Positions 17,334 to 26,452 of a stretch of 45,076 nt of DNA are shown one piece after another (the stretch's first letter is position 1; the number at the start of each line of letters is the position of its first letter). Below the pieces are notes generated by a model. It was given only the letters and a program-made list of their open reading frames with translations. It was not told where the DNA came from and ran no database searches. The stretch is from Candidatus Zhuqueibacterota bacterium (GTDB lineage Bacteria > Zhuqueibacterota > Zhuqueibacteria > Residuimicrobiales > Krinioviventaceae). The stretch covers positions 1 through 45,076 of the forward strand of contig JAFGSB010000062.1 of assembly GCA_016934825.1 (NCBI GenBank), given 5' to 3'. Position numbers and translations under genes: made by a program.

Positions 17334-17459
17334 ACTCACATTTAAATTTTTAAAAGAAAATTTATTTCGGTTCTGTTATGAAATATTATTCATATCAGAT
17401 ATGTTAGGTTTTAAGGAAAAATTTCAAAGTTTAACTGAAAGTCCAAAAGGGAAATCATA

Positions 17460-18056
17460 ATGAAAGAAATATGGGACAAAAGATATAATACAAAGGAATA
17501 CCAGTACGGCACGGATGCGAATGAATTTTTCAAACAGTATATCGACCGGACAAATCCCGGCAGGGTGCTTCTGCCCGCGGAAGGGGAAGGCCGGAACGCG
17601 GTTTATGCCGCGTCCAAAGGGTGGACTGTAGACGCATTTGATTACAGCCGTATTGCCAGAGAAAAGGCCTTAAAACTGGCGCAGAATCAAAATGTGACGA
17701 TCAATTACACGGTTTCCGATTTTTTTGATTTTGCCCTTAAACCGGATTTTTATGATCTGATCGGGCTGGTCTATGCGCATGTGCATAAAGACAGCAGAAG
17801 GGCTTTTCACCAAAAGTATATAAAAGGATTGAAAAAAAACGGTGTTTTTCTGCTGGAAGCATTTTCCACAGAACAGATCAAAAACGGCACCGGAGGTCCG
17901 AAAAATATCGACATGTTGTATACGTTAAAGGATGTGAAAGAAGATTTCAATTCTTTAAATATTTTACAGGCCGAACAAATCGATGTGCAATTGAACGCGG
18001 GTAATCATCATACAGGCGCCGGTAATATCATTAGACTTCTTGCGCAAAAAAAGTGA
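17460..18056 (+). CDS. Class I SAM-dependent methyltransferase (TehB/thiopurine type)
   Basis: A protein of 198 residues. It opens with IWDKRYNTKEYQYGTDANEF, typical of TehB and thiopurine-like methyltransferases. Motif I is LLPAEGEGRNAVYAASKGW, where the E-G-x-G-R-N form replaces the usual D-x-G-x-G, followed by DAFDYS as the acidic strand-2 end. The late LLEAFSTEQ strand fits the fold. Relatives detoxify metalloids, thiols or small acids by S-, Se- or Te-methylation; the substrate here is unknown. ATG 17460 has AGGGAA upstream. Confidence 0.82.
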   Translation: MKEIWDKRYNTKEYQYGTDANEFFKQYIDRTNPGRVLLPAEGEGRNAVYAASKGWTVDAFDYSRIAREKALKLAQNQNVTINYTVSDFFDFALKPDFYDLIGLVYAHVHKDSRRAFHQKYIKGLKKNGVFLLEAFSTEQIKNGTGGPKNIDMLYTLKDVKEDFNSLNILQAEQIDVQLNAGNHHTGAGNIIRLLAQKK

Positions 18057-18112
18057 TCCGGCTTTATTTTATTATAAATTATATATACACAATCTGAAAA
18101 ACGGAGCCGATT

Positions 18113-19219
18113 ATGAAAAAAATAATCATGATAATAATTGTTTTTATTCTGATTTCTTTTTCACAAGGGAGGAGTTATACGAACCTGACGGCTGAGCAGG
18201 TTCACAACAGACTTGTTAATGCGGATACGTTGATTTTACTGGATGTCCGGGAAACGTCCGAATACCGTTCCGGCCATATTGCCGAACCGGAAGGGCAGTT
18301 GCCGTTAACACCGGTTTTGATGCCCATGAACAGCAATGTTTTGGAACAGAAATTTTCAAGATTGCCTAAAGATATGGACATTATTGTTTACTGTGGTTCC
18401 GGCTTCAGGAGCGCTTCCGCATCGGCGTTACTGGATTCACAGGGATTTACCCGGATTTTCAATATGACCGGAGGATTTTCCTCATGGCCGTATGAAACGA
18501 GGGCCGAAGGCTTTGGCGATCACTCCGGTGCTTGGGTGAGTCCGACCAACCCGGAGCCGGTGGCGGTTAACTGTGCGTATGAAGGAATCTCAAGCACATT
18601 AACCATACCCCCGGCGGCAATACCCGGCGGAGATTCGGTTTATGTTGAATTACACCTTACGGGCGATCTTGCGCCGCAGCCGCCCGGCGTTCCGCAATCG
18701 GACTTAAAGGGCCTTTATCGGGTGACGGTATTGGACCCGTTTGGATTGTCCCTGTTTAGAGGGGACTCGCTTGCCCTGAACGATACGGTCACAATCGATC
18801 TTTACCCTGAACCAAATCCATATTCCATGCCGCCGTCAAATGAAGGGATATCGGTTTTTATACCAGATAAAGGCTGGGTACCGGTGAAGCACACTTTGGA
18901 TAATATTTGTTTCCACCATACTGAAAGTGTGCTGCGGAAATGGTATAACCTAAAAGGTTTTTACCCGACCATTATTGCGGAAAATGAAAACGCGGACGAA
19001 TTGATAATGGGCGTTTATCCGAATCCCTTTAACGGTTCTTTGACCATCGATGCGCCCAAAAACGCCCGGATTATTATTTATGATATTAACGGACGGTTTG
19101 TTTCCAAAGTAAAGACGGGGACCTGGACACCCGTTTCCACATTGAGTTCAGGGATTTATTTTATCAATATTAATTTTAATAATCAAAATCATATAAAGCG
19201 GGTTTTGTATATAAAATAA
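18113..19219 (+). CDS. Secreted rhodanese-domain protein with T9SS-type sorting domain
   Basis: A protein of 368 residues. The signal peptide is about residues 1-19, the rhodanese domain about 22-130 (LLDVRETSEYRSGHI; active loop YCGSGFRS with Cys94), a beta-rich region about 150-290, and a C-terminal sorting domain about 297-368 (MGVYPNPFNGSLTIDA, ending KRVLYIK). It is predicted to be exported and fixed at the cell surface or released, which is an uncommon place for a rhodanese. It would bind or move sulfane sulfur. A decayed second copy of its N-terminal half lies just downstream (19270-19420). ATG 18113 has GGAG. Confidence 0.85.
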   Translation: MKKIIMIIIVFILISFSQGRSYTNLTAEQVHNRLVNADTLILLDVRETSEYRSGHIAEPEGQLPLTPVLMPMNSNVLEQKFSRLPKDMDIIVYCGSGFRSASASALLDSQGFTRIFNMTGGFSSWPYETRAEGFGDHSGAWVSPTNPEPVAVNCAYEGISSTLTIPPAAIPGGDSVYVELHLTGDLAPQPPGVPQSDLKGLYRVTVLDPFGLSLFRGDSLALNDTVTIDLYPEPNPYSMPPSNEGISVFIPDKGWVPVKHTLDNICFHHTESVLRKWYNLKGFYPTIIAENENADELIMGVYPNPFNGSLTIDAPKNARIIIYDINGRFVSKVKTGTWTPVSTLSSGIYFININFNNQNHIKRVLYIK

Positions 19220-19269
19220 AGCGTTAAAAATAAGTGTGTAAATGTTTAATATTTTTTATTCAGTTCACT

Positions 19270-19420
19270 ATGTTAGCTTCGGGTTGGGTCTATAGGAACC
19301 ACACGGCGGAACAGGGTTGCGACCGGCATGTTTATGCGGATACGTTGATCTTATAGGATGTCAGGGAGGCCTCCGAATACCGGGCCGGTCATCTCGTCGA
19401 ACCGGAGGGGGCAATACCCT
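19270..19420 (+). pseudogene. Decayed fragment of a second rhodanese gene
   Basis: This stretch matches the start of the rhodanese domain of the gene at 18113 at similar spacing. Translated, it reads LIL-stop-DVREASEYRAGHL and then VEPEGAIP, against LILLDVRETSEYRSGHI and AEPEGQLP in the intact gene. An in-frame TAG (19354-19356) replaces a Leu codon and the fragment stops before the active-site Cys. It ends a few bases before the palindrome at 19426. It is a truncated tandem duplicate. Confidence 0.75.
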
Positions 19421-19425
19421 GTATT

Positions 19426-19454
19426 CTACTTACCAAGTTTAACTTGGTAAGTAG
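19426..19454. repeat. 29-base near-perfect palindrome
   Basis: CTACTTACCAAGTT (19426-19439), a single T, then AACTTGGTAAGTAG (19441-19454): a perfect 14-bp inverted repeat. No T-tract follows, so it is not a simple terminator. It marks the breakpoint of the rhodanese pseudogene and lies 63 bases before the glycosidase start. It may be an operator, or a REP-like repeat. Confidence 0.7.
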
Positions 19455-19517
19455 TTCAACCATTTTCAGAAATTGTACATGATTACGGATACCAAAATTA
19501 ATAAGAGAGGACGATTT

Positions 19518-22010
19518 ATGAAAAACGGTGCCCGATTTTATATCCCAAGTATTATTTTATTTCTGAACTTTCTGCTTTTAATCGCTTCTTCTTCCCTTGC
19601 CGGGAGTTATACTTTCACCGTAAAAGAGAGCAGGACCTGCCTTAATGACAAACCAATCTTGGTAGTCGGACTGCGCTGTTCAAACGCGCTGCTTTCCAAC
19701 AACTCCACGGAAAGCCTGATCGCCCGGCTTGACGAGTTTAAAAGTTACGGCGTCAACACGGTCAGCGTATATTTTATGGGTTCGCGGTTCGGAGACGTAA
19801 AAGGGTATAATCGGGACGGTTCTTTGAATCCTGTTTATACTGCCCGGATGGGCCGTATCATCGAAGCGGCGGACGCGCGCGGCATGATCGTGCTGGTCGG
19901 CTGTTTGTACTGGGGCAACTCGAAAGCAAAGTGGGAAAGCTGGACTCAGCAAGAGGCAAACACCGCGGTAACCAACACCGTCGCCTGGCTGAAAAAGCAT
20001 AATTACCGCAATGTGTTTGTTGATGTTGACAATGAAGGCATGGCCTTAAGGGAAAAACAATTCGATAATCGTGAAATCGTTTTAGCAGTTAAAAATACTG
20101 ATCCTGCCTGTGTTATCGCCACGAATTTCAGAGGTGATCCGCCACCGGAAGCGGATCTGGGCATTCATTTCAGCACAATTGTACCGGACAAGCCCTATAT
20201 CGAAAGCGAGGGCACGCCAAAAAACGTCCCCGGCGGTTACTGGGGTAAATACAGCAAAAATCCGGATATATACAATTATATCAATATCGGTATTTATTCA
20301 AGTGAAATGAAAAAGAACCAGATTGCCATTACCCGGGAGCATCTCTCCAACGGAAAAGGTTACATGTGCGCCTCCACGTGGCTGCAATGCGCGCCGCCTT
20401 ATGGACCTAACGCCGATCCCGGCGGCGACGGATCCCTGGCACATCCCGGTATTCGCTGGTGGCTCGAAGCTGTACGGGAGTTGGTTGGCCCGTATACGCC
20501 GCCGGCACCGCGCGTCGGATTGTGGGATGTGTTTGAAGAACATATTACTAATAACGGCTCGTATCAAAATCCGTTTACGGATGTTGAATTACGTGTTACG
20601 TACACTCGTCCGGACGGGCAATATGTTTCTTTTTGGGGATTTTATGACGGCGGAAACATGTGGAAAATCCGTTTTATGCCGGACCAGGTTGGAGAATGGC
20701 GTTACCGGGCCGCTTTTTCGGACGGTTCTTTCATGATCAGCGGCGCTTTTACCTGCGTTCACTCTGACATCCCCGGTATGATCTCAATTGACGAAACCAA
20801 TCCCGTGTGGTTCGGCTACAAGGGCGGTAAGTATATCCTGATCCGCAGTCTGCATGTCGGCGACCGGTTTTTCGCGGACTTACCGAATGTTGTAACCGGT
20901 GAAGATTGGGATTCAGAAAAAAGAGAGATTTTCCTGGACTGGGCGCAGCAACAGGGCTACAACACCCTGTCCGTCGCCAGTCACTATCTGAACCGGGATG
21001 TTGAAAACCGGGGCAGGGGCTGGAACACGCCCGATCTGTGGGATGAAGCGGCAGCCCGGCCGAATTCCAATGAATACCAGCGGATGGAAGCCGTTTTGAA
21101 TGAACTGACCACCCGGAAAATGCTGGTATTTCCGTTTGCGGGATTCTTCGGCAAATCGGCGGACTGGCCGACAGAGCTTTCGTTACAGGACTTTTATATC
21201 AGGTATACGCTGGCCAGACTTGGACCGTACTGGAACCTGCTGTTCAATGTCTCCGGACCAGAACCGCTTTTACAGAATCATGAGGACCAGTATAAAAACG
21301 CTATGACATTTGAGTGTATTAACCAGTTGGGTCGTTTGATCTCGGGACTGGATATATTCCTGCATCCGCTGTCTTTGCACAATCCCACCAAGGCTTGGGA
21401 AACGGGCGATCCGTTCAAAAACCAAGACTGGTATACATTTACGACATTGCAGGGTCCCAAAACTATAGATCGTTTGCAGTTATACGAAGGATTGCTAAGG
21501 AACCACCATAACGCCAAACCACTGTACGCACAGGAAACCCTGTGGAGCGGCAATAAATACCATCCCGATTATACGGATGAAGATCTTCGCAAAAATGCAA
21601 TTGTCATTATGATGGCCGCTGCCGCGCTGAATTTTGCGGACAATGACGGCACCAGTTCGTCAGGATTCTCCGGGACGCTTGAGCTCGGACAACGTCACCA
21701 GGATCGTCATGATATAATCAAAAATGTATGGGATTTTTTCGAGGGCATCCCCTTTTATGAATTGAAACCGCGTCCCGACCTGGTAAACGCCGGTTTTTGT
21801 CTTGCCGATCCGGGACAGATTTATCTGGTTTATCTGCCAGAGCCAGAGAAGCTGCGCGTGGATGTGGGAAAAGGATCATATAAAGTCGATTGGATCAACG
21901 CGGCGGATACCTCGGAACGTTTTGCCGGTTCAATCTCCCCTGATGGGCTTATCTCCGGGCTACCGAAAACAATCGGAGACTGGCTGGTGTATGTGACGCG
22001 GGAACAGTAA
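19518..22010 (+). CDS. Secreted two-module glycosidase with DUF5060 domain
   Basis: A protein of 830 residues from ATG 19518, which has GAGAGG at 19505-19510; the upstream in-frame start would add an unlikely prefix before the signal peptide (about 1-29). Module one (about 35-320) is a GH-A-type barrel, with VDVDNEGMAL as a likely NE catalytic site and YIESEGTP later. A DUF5060 domain follows (about 345-430; VELRVTYTRPDGQYVSFWGF, FMPDQVGEWRYRAAFSDG), then a second barrel like DUF4038 (about 440-740) and a C-terminal beta-sheet domain. DUF5060/DUF4038 enzymes are plant-polysaccharide hydrolases. Having a full barrel before DUF5060 is unusual. No T9SS tail is seen. Confidence 0.8.
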   Translation: MKNGARFYIPSIILFLNFLLLIASSSLAGSYTFTVKESRTCLNDKPILVVGLRCSNALLSNNSTESLIARLDEFKSYGVNTVSVYFMGSRFGDVKGYNRDGSLNPVYTARMGRIIEAADARGMIVLVGCLYWGNSKAKWESWTQQEANTAVTNTVAWLKKHNYRNVFVDVDNEGMALREKQFDNREIVLAVKNTDPACVIATNFRGDPPPEADLGIHFSTIVPDKPYIESEGTPKNVPGGYWGKYSKNPDIYNYINIGIYSSEMKKNQIAITREHLSNGKGYMCASTWLQCAPPYGPNADPGGDGSLAHPGIRWWLEAVRELVGPYTPPAPRVGLWDVFEEHITNNGSYQNPFTDVELRVTYTRPDGQYVSFWGFYDGGNMWKIRFMPDQVGEWRYRAAFSDGSFMISGAFTCVHSDIPGMISIDETNPVWFGYKGGKYILIRSLHVGDRFFADLPNVVTGEDWDSEKREIFLDWAQQQGYNTLSVASHYLNRDVENRGRGWNTPDLWDEAAARPNSNEYQRMEAVLNELTTRKMLVFPFAGFFGKSADWPTELSLQDFYIRYTLARLGPYWNLLFNVSGPEPLLQNHEDQYKNAMTFECINQLGRLISGLDIFLHPLSLHNPTKAWETGDPFKNQDWYTFTTLQGPKTIDRLQLYEGLLRNHHNAKPLYAQETLWSGNKYHPDYTDEDLRKNAIVIMMAAAALNFADNDGTSSSGFSGTLELGQRHQDRHDIIKNVWDFFEGIPFYELKPRPDLVNAGFCLADPGQIYLVYLPEPEKLRVDVGKGSYKVDWINAADTSERFAGSISPDGLISGLPKTIGDWLVYVTREQ

Positions 22011-22236
22011 TCACATTAAAAATCCGGCAGAGAGCCCAAACCTCGCGGCAATAAACTCAAATTCCACACAATTACAGCGGTTGTAAATATTCAGACCTAT
22101 GAAGTTCAGGATGCTATGTTTTTATTGCTTGATTATTCGTCTCCCCCTACAAAAAACTGTTTTTTGTCCAGGAAAAGTCTTACATTTATTATTATATCAG
22201 AGATTTATATTTATTAAAATAAATTTAAATCAAATA

Positions 22237-23316
22237 ATGAGGTTTACATTGAAAAACTACATAATTATTTTAATACTCGTTTTTCAATTTATAGCCTGCG
22301 GCAAGGATTCGTCGACAAAGCCCAAGACCGAACCGGAAATCACAGGACCTTCACCACTACATACCGAGGGCCGCTGGATAAAAAATGAAAATAACGATAA
22401 AGCCATCCTTCGCGGCGTTAACATCGCCAGCCTGGAATGGACCAGCACCGGGGATAACGTGCCGCAATCACTTGAATATGTTGTCGATGTTTGGGGCGCC
22501 AACCTGGCCAGGATACCCCTGTCCCAGGATCGCTGGTTCGGCAAAGCCCCGGAACAAACGGATGACGGCAACAGCTACCGCAAGATCGTGGACCAGCTCG
22601 TCGAGATCAGCATGGAAAAAGGGTCCTATCTTTTACTCGAACTGCACTGGAACAACGCCGATGAATGGGGTCAGCATATCGGCCAGCACAGAATGCCCGA
22701 TAACAATTCAATGACCTTTTTAAAAGATCTGGCAAAAACCTACGCCAATAAACCATCGGTACTGATCGGAACATATAATGAACCGCACGATATTAGCTGG
22801 GACATCTGGCTGAACGGCGGCGAGATCCGGGACAACTGGGACAGGGACGGGACCCCTGTACAGCTCACCTATACGACACCGGGTCAGCAAAAATTGTACG
22901 ACGCGATCCGAGAGGTTGGTGCGACCGACAATCTTGTTGTCATCGGCGGACTGGACTGGGGTTACGATTTGTCCGGAGTCCTGAACGGCTACGCCGTGAC
23001 CGGCACCAATATTGTCTACGACACGCACCCCTATCCCTGGAAAAACGAGGACTGGAACGGCAAATGGGGCGATGTCGGCCGTTTGTATCCTGTCCTGGTG
23101 GGCGAATGGGGCGGCGACGAGACACCGGAACATAAACTGTACGGCGGCAAGATCACAAATTATCTCAGATATAACCAGTTCTGCTGGACCGCGTGGGATT
23201 TTCATACATCCGCCGGGCCCACACTTATCAAGAACTGGGACTATGATCCGACCTGGTTTGGGACCCTGGTGATGAAAGAGCTTGGTGTCCCAGTTGAAAC
23301 GGACAGCAGTTATTAA
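22237..23316 (+). CDS. GH5 endoglucanase-like lipoprotein
   Basis: A protein of 359 residues if read from ATG 22237. TTG 22249 is an alternative with GAGG six bases upstream and gives a more typical start (MKNYIIILILVF). The lipobox is FQFIAC (Cys21). The GH5 barrel shows ILRGVNIAS, HWNN, the acid/base in GTYNEPHD (E182) and the nucleophile in VLVGEWGGDE (E290), with DTHPYPW between them. It should cleave beta-1,4-glucans or mannans at the cell surface. It follows the DUF5060 enzyme and precedes a DUF1080 lipoprotein in one polysaccharide block. Confidence 0.9.
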   Translation: MRFTLKNYIIILILVFQFIACGKDSSTKPKTEPEITGPSPLHTEGRWIKNENNDKAILRGVNIASLEWTSTGDNVPQSLEYVVDVWGANLARIPLSQDRWFGKAPEQTDDGNSYRKIVDQLVEISMEKGSYLLLELHWNNADEWGQHIGQHRMPDNNSMTFLKDLAKTYANKPSVLIGTYNEPHDISWDIWLNGGEIRDNWDRDGTPVQLTYTTPGQQKLYDAIREVGATDNLVVIGGLDWGYDLSGVLNGYAVTGTNIVYDTHPYPWKNEDWNGKWGDVGRLYPVLVGEWGGDETPEHKLYGGKITNYLRYNQFCWTAWDFHTSAGPTLIKNWDYDPTWFGTLVMKELGVPVETDSSY

Positions 23317-23399
23317 TTTTACATATATGAAAACGATGAGAAATAAAATACATTTCCTTTAATCAAGTTTAATTACAATCCCCAACAAAAGGAGGAAAA

Positions 23400-24095
23400 A
23401 TGAAAAATCAAAATGTATTAATTATGGTTGCCGGAATTATTATGCTCCTTTTTGCCTGCGGACAACAGGTATCTGTTCCTCCGAAAACTCACCCGGATGT
23501 AAGCCAATGGGAGGACCTGTTCGCGGCCGATTTATCCAATGCCGTTTATGCGGACACGGTCTGGACGTTTGAGGACGGCATACTTACGGCCAGTGAAGAC
23601 CAGTGTATCTGGACGCAAAAGGAATATGACAATTTTATACTCGATCTGGAGTTCAAAACCGCCCCGAAAACCAACAGCGGCGTTATTGTTTACTGTTCCG
23701 ATACGGAGGACTGGATACCGAACTCTGTGGAAATCCAGATCGCCGACGATTTCGCCGAGGAATGGTCGAGCCAGCCGAAAACCTGGCAGTGCGGCGCCAT
23801 ATTCGGTCACCTGGGAGCGAGCAAAAGCCTGGTCAAAAAACCCGGAGAATGGAACCGTTACACCATTACCTGTGTGGATCAAAAGATATATGTAATGCTG
23901 AACGGCGAAACGGTCACCGAAATGGATATGAGTTTGTGGACCTCGGCCGAGAAAAACCCGGACGGCAGCGAGATACCGCCGTGGCTGAGCACGCCGTTCG
24001 CTGACCTGCCGACCCACGGCGTCATCGGTCTGCAGGGCAAACATGCCGGCGCGCCGATCTTTTTCAGAAATATGAAAATCAAAGAATTGTTATAA
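23400..24095 (+). CDS. DUF1080 lipoprotein (3-keto-glycoside hydrolase-like)
   Basis: A protein of 231 residues with a lipobox LLFAC (Cys20) and a jellyroll typical of DUF1080: WEDLFAADLSN, TFEDGILTASEDQCIWT, FILDLEFKTAPKTNSGVIVY, GEWNRYTITC, and the end GVIGLQGKHAGAPIFFRNMK. Family members have recently been linked to hydrolysis of 3-keto-glycosides made by sugar 3-dehydrogenases; others may only bind sugar. It would act in the periplasm or at the surface on products of the neighbouring glycosidases. ATG 23400 has a strong GGAGG. Confidence 0.9.
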   Translation: MKNQNVLIMVAGIIMLLFACGQQVSVPPKTHPDVSQWEDLFAADLSNAVYADTVWTFEDGILTASEDQCIWTQKEYDNFILDLEFKTAPKTNSGVIVYCSDTEDWIPNSVEIQIADDFAEEWSSQPKTWQCGAIFGHLGASKSLVKKPGEWNRYTITCVDQKIYVMLNGETVTEMDMSLWTSAEKNPDGSEIPPWLSTPFADLPTHGVIGLQGKHAGAPIFFRNMKIKELL

Positions 24096-24141
24096 TTTTT
24101 TTTATTCAAATTATCACGTCCTGACCATCAAGAGGAAAAAC

Positions 24142-25578
24142 ATGCCCGAACAAAATTTTCACATGACCCCGGATGAATTCCGCAAATACGGCCGCGAGGT
24201 TGTTGACTGGATCGCGGATTATTATGAAAACGTGGAGAAATACCCCGTGCTGTCACAGGTCAACCCGGGCGACATCCGCGCCAACCTGCCCGTCGATCCG
24301 CCCGAAAAGGGTGAAACCTTTGAACATATTCTCAGGGATATGAATAACATCATCCTGCCGGGAGTGACGCACTGGCAGTCGCCTAATTTTTTCGCCTTTT
24401 TCCCTGCGAACGCGTCCTTCCCGGCGATACTGGGTGAACTGCTGTCCGCCGGTCTGGGGGTACAGGGCATGCTGTGGCTGACCAGTCCCGCCTGCACCGA
24501 ACTGGAAACCCATGTGCTGGACTGGCTGGTTGAAATGATGGGCCTGCCGGGCAAATTCAAATCCGATTCGAGCGGCGGAGGCGTGATCCAGGATTCCGCG
24601 TCTGGGGCGGCATTGTGCGCATTATTGGCCGCCCGGGAGCGCGTGACCAAATATGAGACCAATAAAAACGGCTGTGACGGCCGCCTCGTCGCTTATGTGT
24701 CGACGCAGACGCATTCATCCGTGGAAAAAGCGGTCAGGATTGCCGGGATCGGCAGTAACAATCTCCGTTATATCGAGGTGGACGAAACTTTCGCCATGTC
24801 GCCGGATGACCTGGTCGAACAGATCGAACTGGACCGGTACGCCGGGCTGATCCCTTTTTTCGTGTGCGCGACCGTTGGTACCACATCCTCCAATGCCATG
24901 GACCCTCTGCCTGAAATCGGCGGGATCTGCCGGGAAGAAGGCCTCTGGCTGCATGTCGACGGCGGCATGTCCGGCTCCGCGACGGTTTGTCCCGAATTCA
25001 GAACGATTATCAACGGCCTGGATTATGCGGACAGTTACTGCTTTAATCCGCACAAGTGGATGTTCACCAATTTTGACTGCGACTGTTTTTATGTCGCCGA
25101 CCGCGCGGCATTGATCAATACATTGAGTATTCTGCCCGAGTACCTGAAAAACAAGGCCACGGAATCCGGGGCCGTCATCGATTACCGGGACTGGCATGTT
25201 CCGCTGGGCAGGCGGTTCAGGTCCTTAAAGTTGTGGTTTGTGTTACGTCATTATGGCGTGGATGGATTACGGCACCACATTCGGCGTCACGTAGAGCTGG
25301 CGCAGCAATTTGCCGGTTGGATCAAAGAGTCGAAAAATTTCGAACTGGCCGTACCGGCCCCGCTGAACCTGGTCTGTTTTCGTTATATCGGCGGCGACGA
25401 GGTCAATAAAAGTCTGTTGGAAAAGCTGAACAAAAGCGGAAAAATTTATTTAAGTCATACAGTACTGGACGATAAATATACCCTGCGGTTCTGCGTGGCT
25501 CAAACCCATACGGAGGACAAGCATGTGAAAGATGCATGGGAACTGATCAGGCAGGTTGCCGGAGAATTGGGCAAATAA
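24142..25578 (+). CDS. PLP-dependent group II decarboxylase (aromatic amino acid decarboxylase family)
   Basis: A protein of 478 residues, the usual length for the family. The PLP lysine is K305 in FNPHKWMFTNFDCDC; H191 (TQTHSSVE) stacks on the ring; D273 (HVDGG) holds the pyridine nitrogen; Y334 (PEYLKN) is the loop residue that favours decarboxylation over aldehyde synthesis. The segment normally reading VDAAYAG is VDGGMSG here, which may alter the substrate pocket. It probably decarboxylates an aromatic amino acid. ATG 24142 has GAGGAA. It lies 46 bases after the DUF1080 gene with no clear functional link. Confidence 0.88.
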   Translation: MPEQNFHMTPDEFRKYGREVVDWIADYYENVEKYPVLSQVNPGDIRANLPVDPPEKGETFEHILRDMNNIILPGVTHWQSPNFFAFFPANASFPAILGELLSAGLGVQGMLWLTSPACTELETHVLDWLVEMMGLPGKFKSDSSGGGVIQDSASGAALCALLAARERVTKYETNKNGCDGRLVAYVSTQTHSSVEKAVRIAGIGSNNLRYIEVDETFAMSPDDLVEQIELDRYAGLIPFFVCATVGTTSSNAMDPLPEIGGICREEGLWLHVDGGMSGSATVCPEFRTIINGLDYADSYCFNPHKWMFTNFDCDCFYVADRAALINTLSILPEYLKNKATESGAVIDYRDWHVPLGRRFRSLKLWFVLRHYGVDGLRHHIRRHVELAQQFAGWIKESKNFELAVPAPLNLVCFRYIGGDEVNKSLLEKLNKSGKIYLSHTVLDDKYTLRFCVAQTHTEDKHVKDAWELIRQVAGELGK

Positions 25579-25627
25579 TACTCAATTTGTTTATGATAGT
25601 CTGTTAGTCAGTTTTTTCAGGTCACAT

Positions 25628-26452
25628 TTAATTTTTGCACACCCACACTTGAAAGACGGCGTCTTTGACATCGTCTTCTGTATCGGCCCTGAATACCTGA
25701 ACTTCATTTAATATATCCGCAGGTTGTTTTTGCAGTTGCGGCGCGGCCACTTTACGTATCCTGTTCCGCAGCCAGTTCGGGAGGAAACGCCGTAATTTTA
25801 ATCTGTCCTTGCTCACAACCGAAAAGTATTTACCGGTTGTCTGTAGTACGCCTTTTCTCTGGTAATAGGGTGAACAGTCCTGAAAAACAGATGAAACGAG
25901 TTTTCTGAAATCATCGACGTTCAATTCGTTTACATGATCCGGTGTTCTGGTGATCCGGCTGTAAACTTCATGATTCGGGGTTGATATGATCAAGGTTCCC
26001 CCGGGTTTTAATACACGCTTTAACTCTTTGATAAATGGTAACGCCTTGTCCGGTGGTATATGTTCGAATGTTTCCAGGGAGACGACAATGTCAAACATGC
26101 CGTTATCAAAATTCGTGGCCGTGGCGTCCGCTAAAATAAAATCGAGATTGTCTTTTTTGTAATGTACTTTCGCGTATTCGATAACAGTCGTTTCAATTTC
26201 AACGCCGGTGACGTGCTGGGCCTTATGCGCCAGCAAATAACTGCCGAAACCCAAACCGCTCGCGGCATCCAGCACTTTTTTGCCGGCACAGAAAGAAACC
26301 GCGAACTGGTACAGTGCAATGTAACAGAGATAACCGTATTGGCTTGAAAAAGAATGGGTGGCATAGTTATGCGGTTTGATCTTTTCGATAAAATCGAGCC
26401 CCGGCCATAAAGTGAATTTTGAGTTGTCCGTAATGTCATGTCTGTTTTTCAT
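25628..26452 (-). CDS. Class I SAM-dependent methyltransferase
   Basis: A protein of 274 residues. Motif I is VLDAASGLGFGSYLLA, then VTGVEIE as the acidic strand-2 end, FDIVVSLETFEHIPP as motif II/III and LKPGGTLIISTPNHEVYSR. This sequence style is common in methyltransferases of surface polysaccharide and lipid pathways (Methyltransf_11/23). ATG 26452 has AGGAGAG upstream. It is convergent with the decarboxylase gene across a 49-base gap. Substrate unknown. Confidence 0.85.
   Translation of the reverse strand: MKNRHDITDNSKFTLWPGLDFIEKIKPHNYATHSFSSQYGYLCYIALYQFAVSFCAGKKVLDAASGLGFGSYLLAHKAQHVTGVEIETTVIEYAKVHYKKDNLDFILADATATNFDNGMFDIVVSLETFEHIPPDKALPFIKELKRVLKPGGTLIISTPNHEVYSRITRTPDHVNELNVDDFRKLVSSVFQDCSPYYQRKGVLQTTGKYFSVVSKDRLKLRRFLPNWLRNRIRKVAAPQLQKQPADILNEVQVFRADTEDDVKDAVFQVWVCKN

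Noticed and set aside
22720-23205. A minus-strand open frame of 161 codons opposite the GH5 gene
   Set aside because: The GH5 catalytic motifs on the plus strand are unmistakable; the antisense frame has no recognisable domain.
24715-25197. A minus-strand open frame of 160 codons opposite the decarboxylase gene
   Set aside because: The plus strand carries all PLP-site motifs of the decarboxylase; the antisense frame is a shadow.
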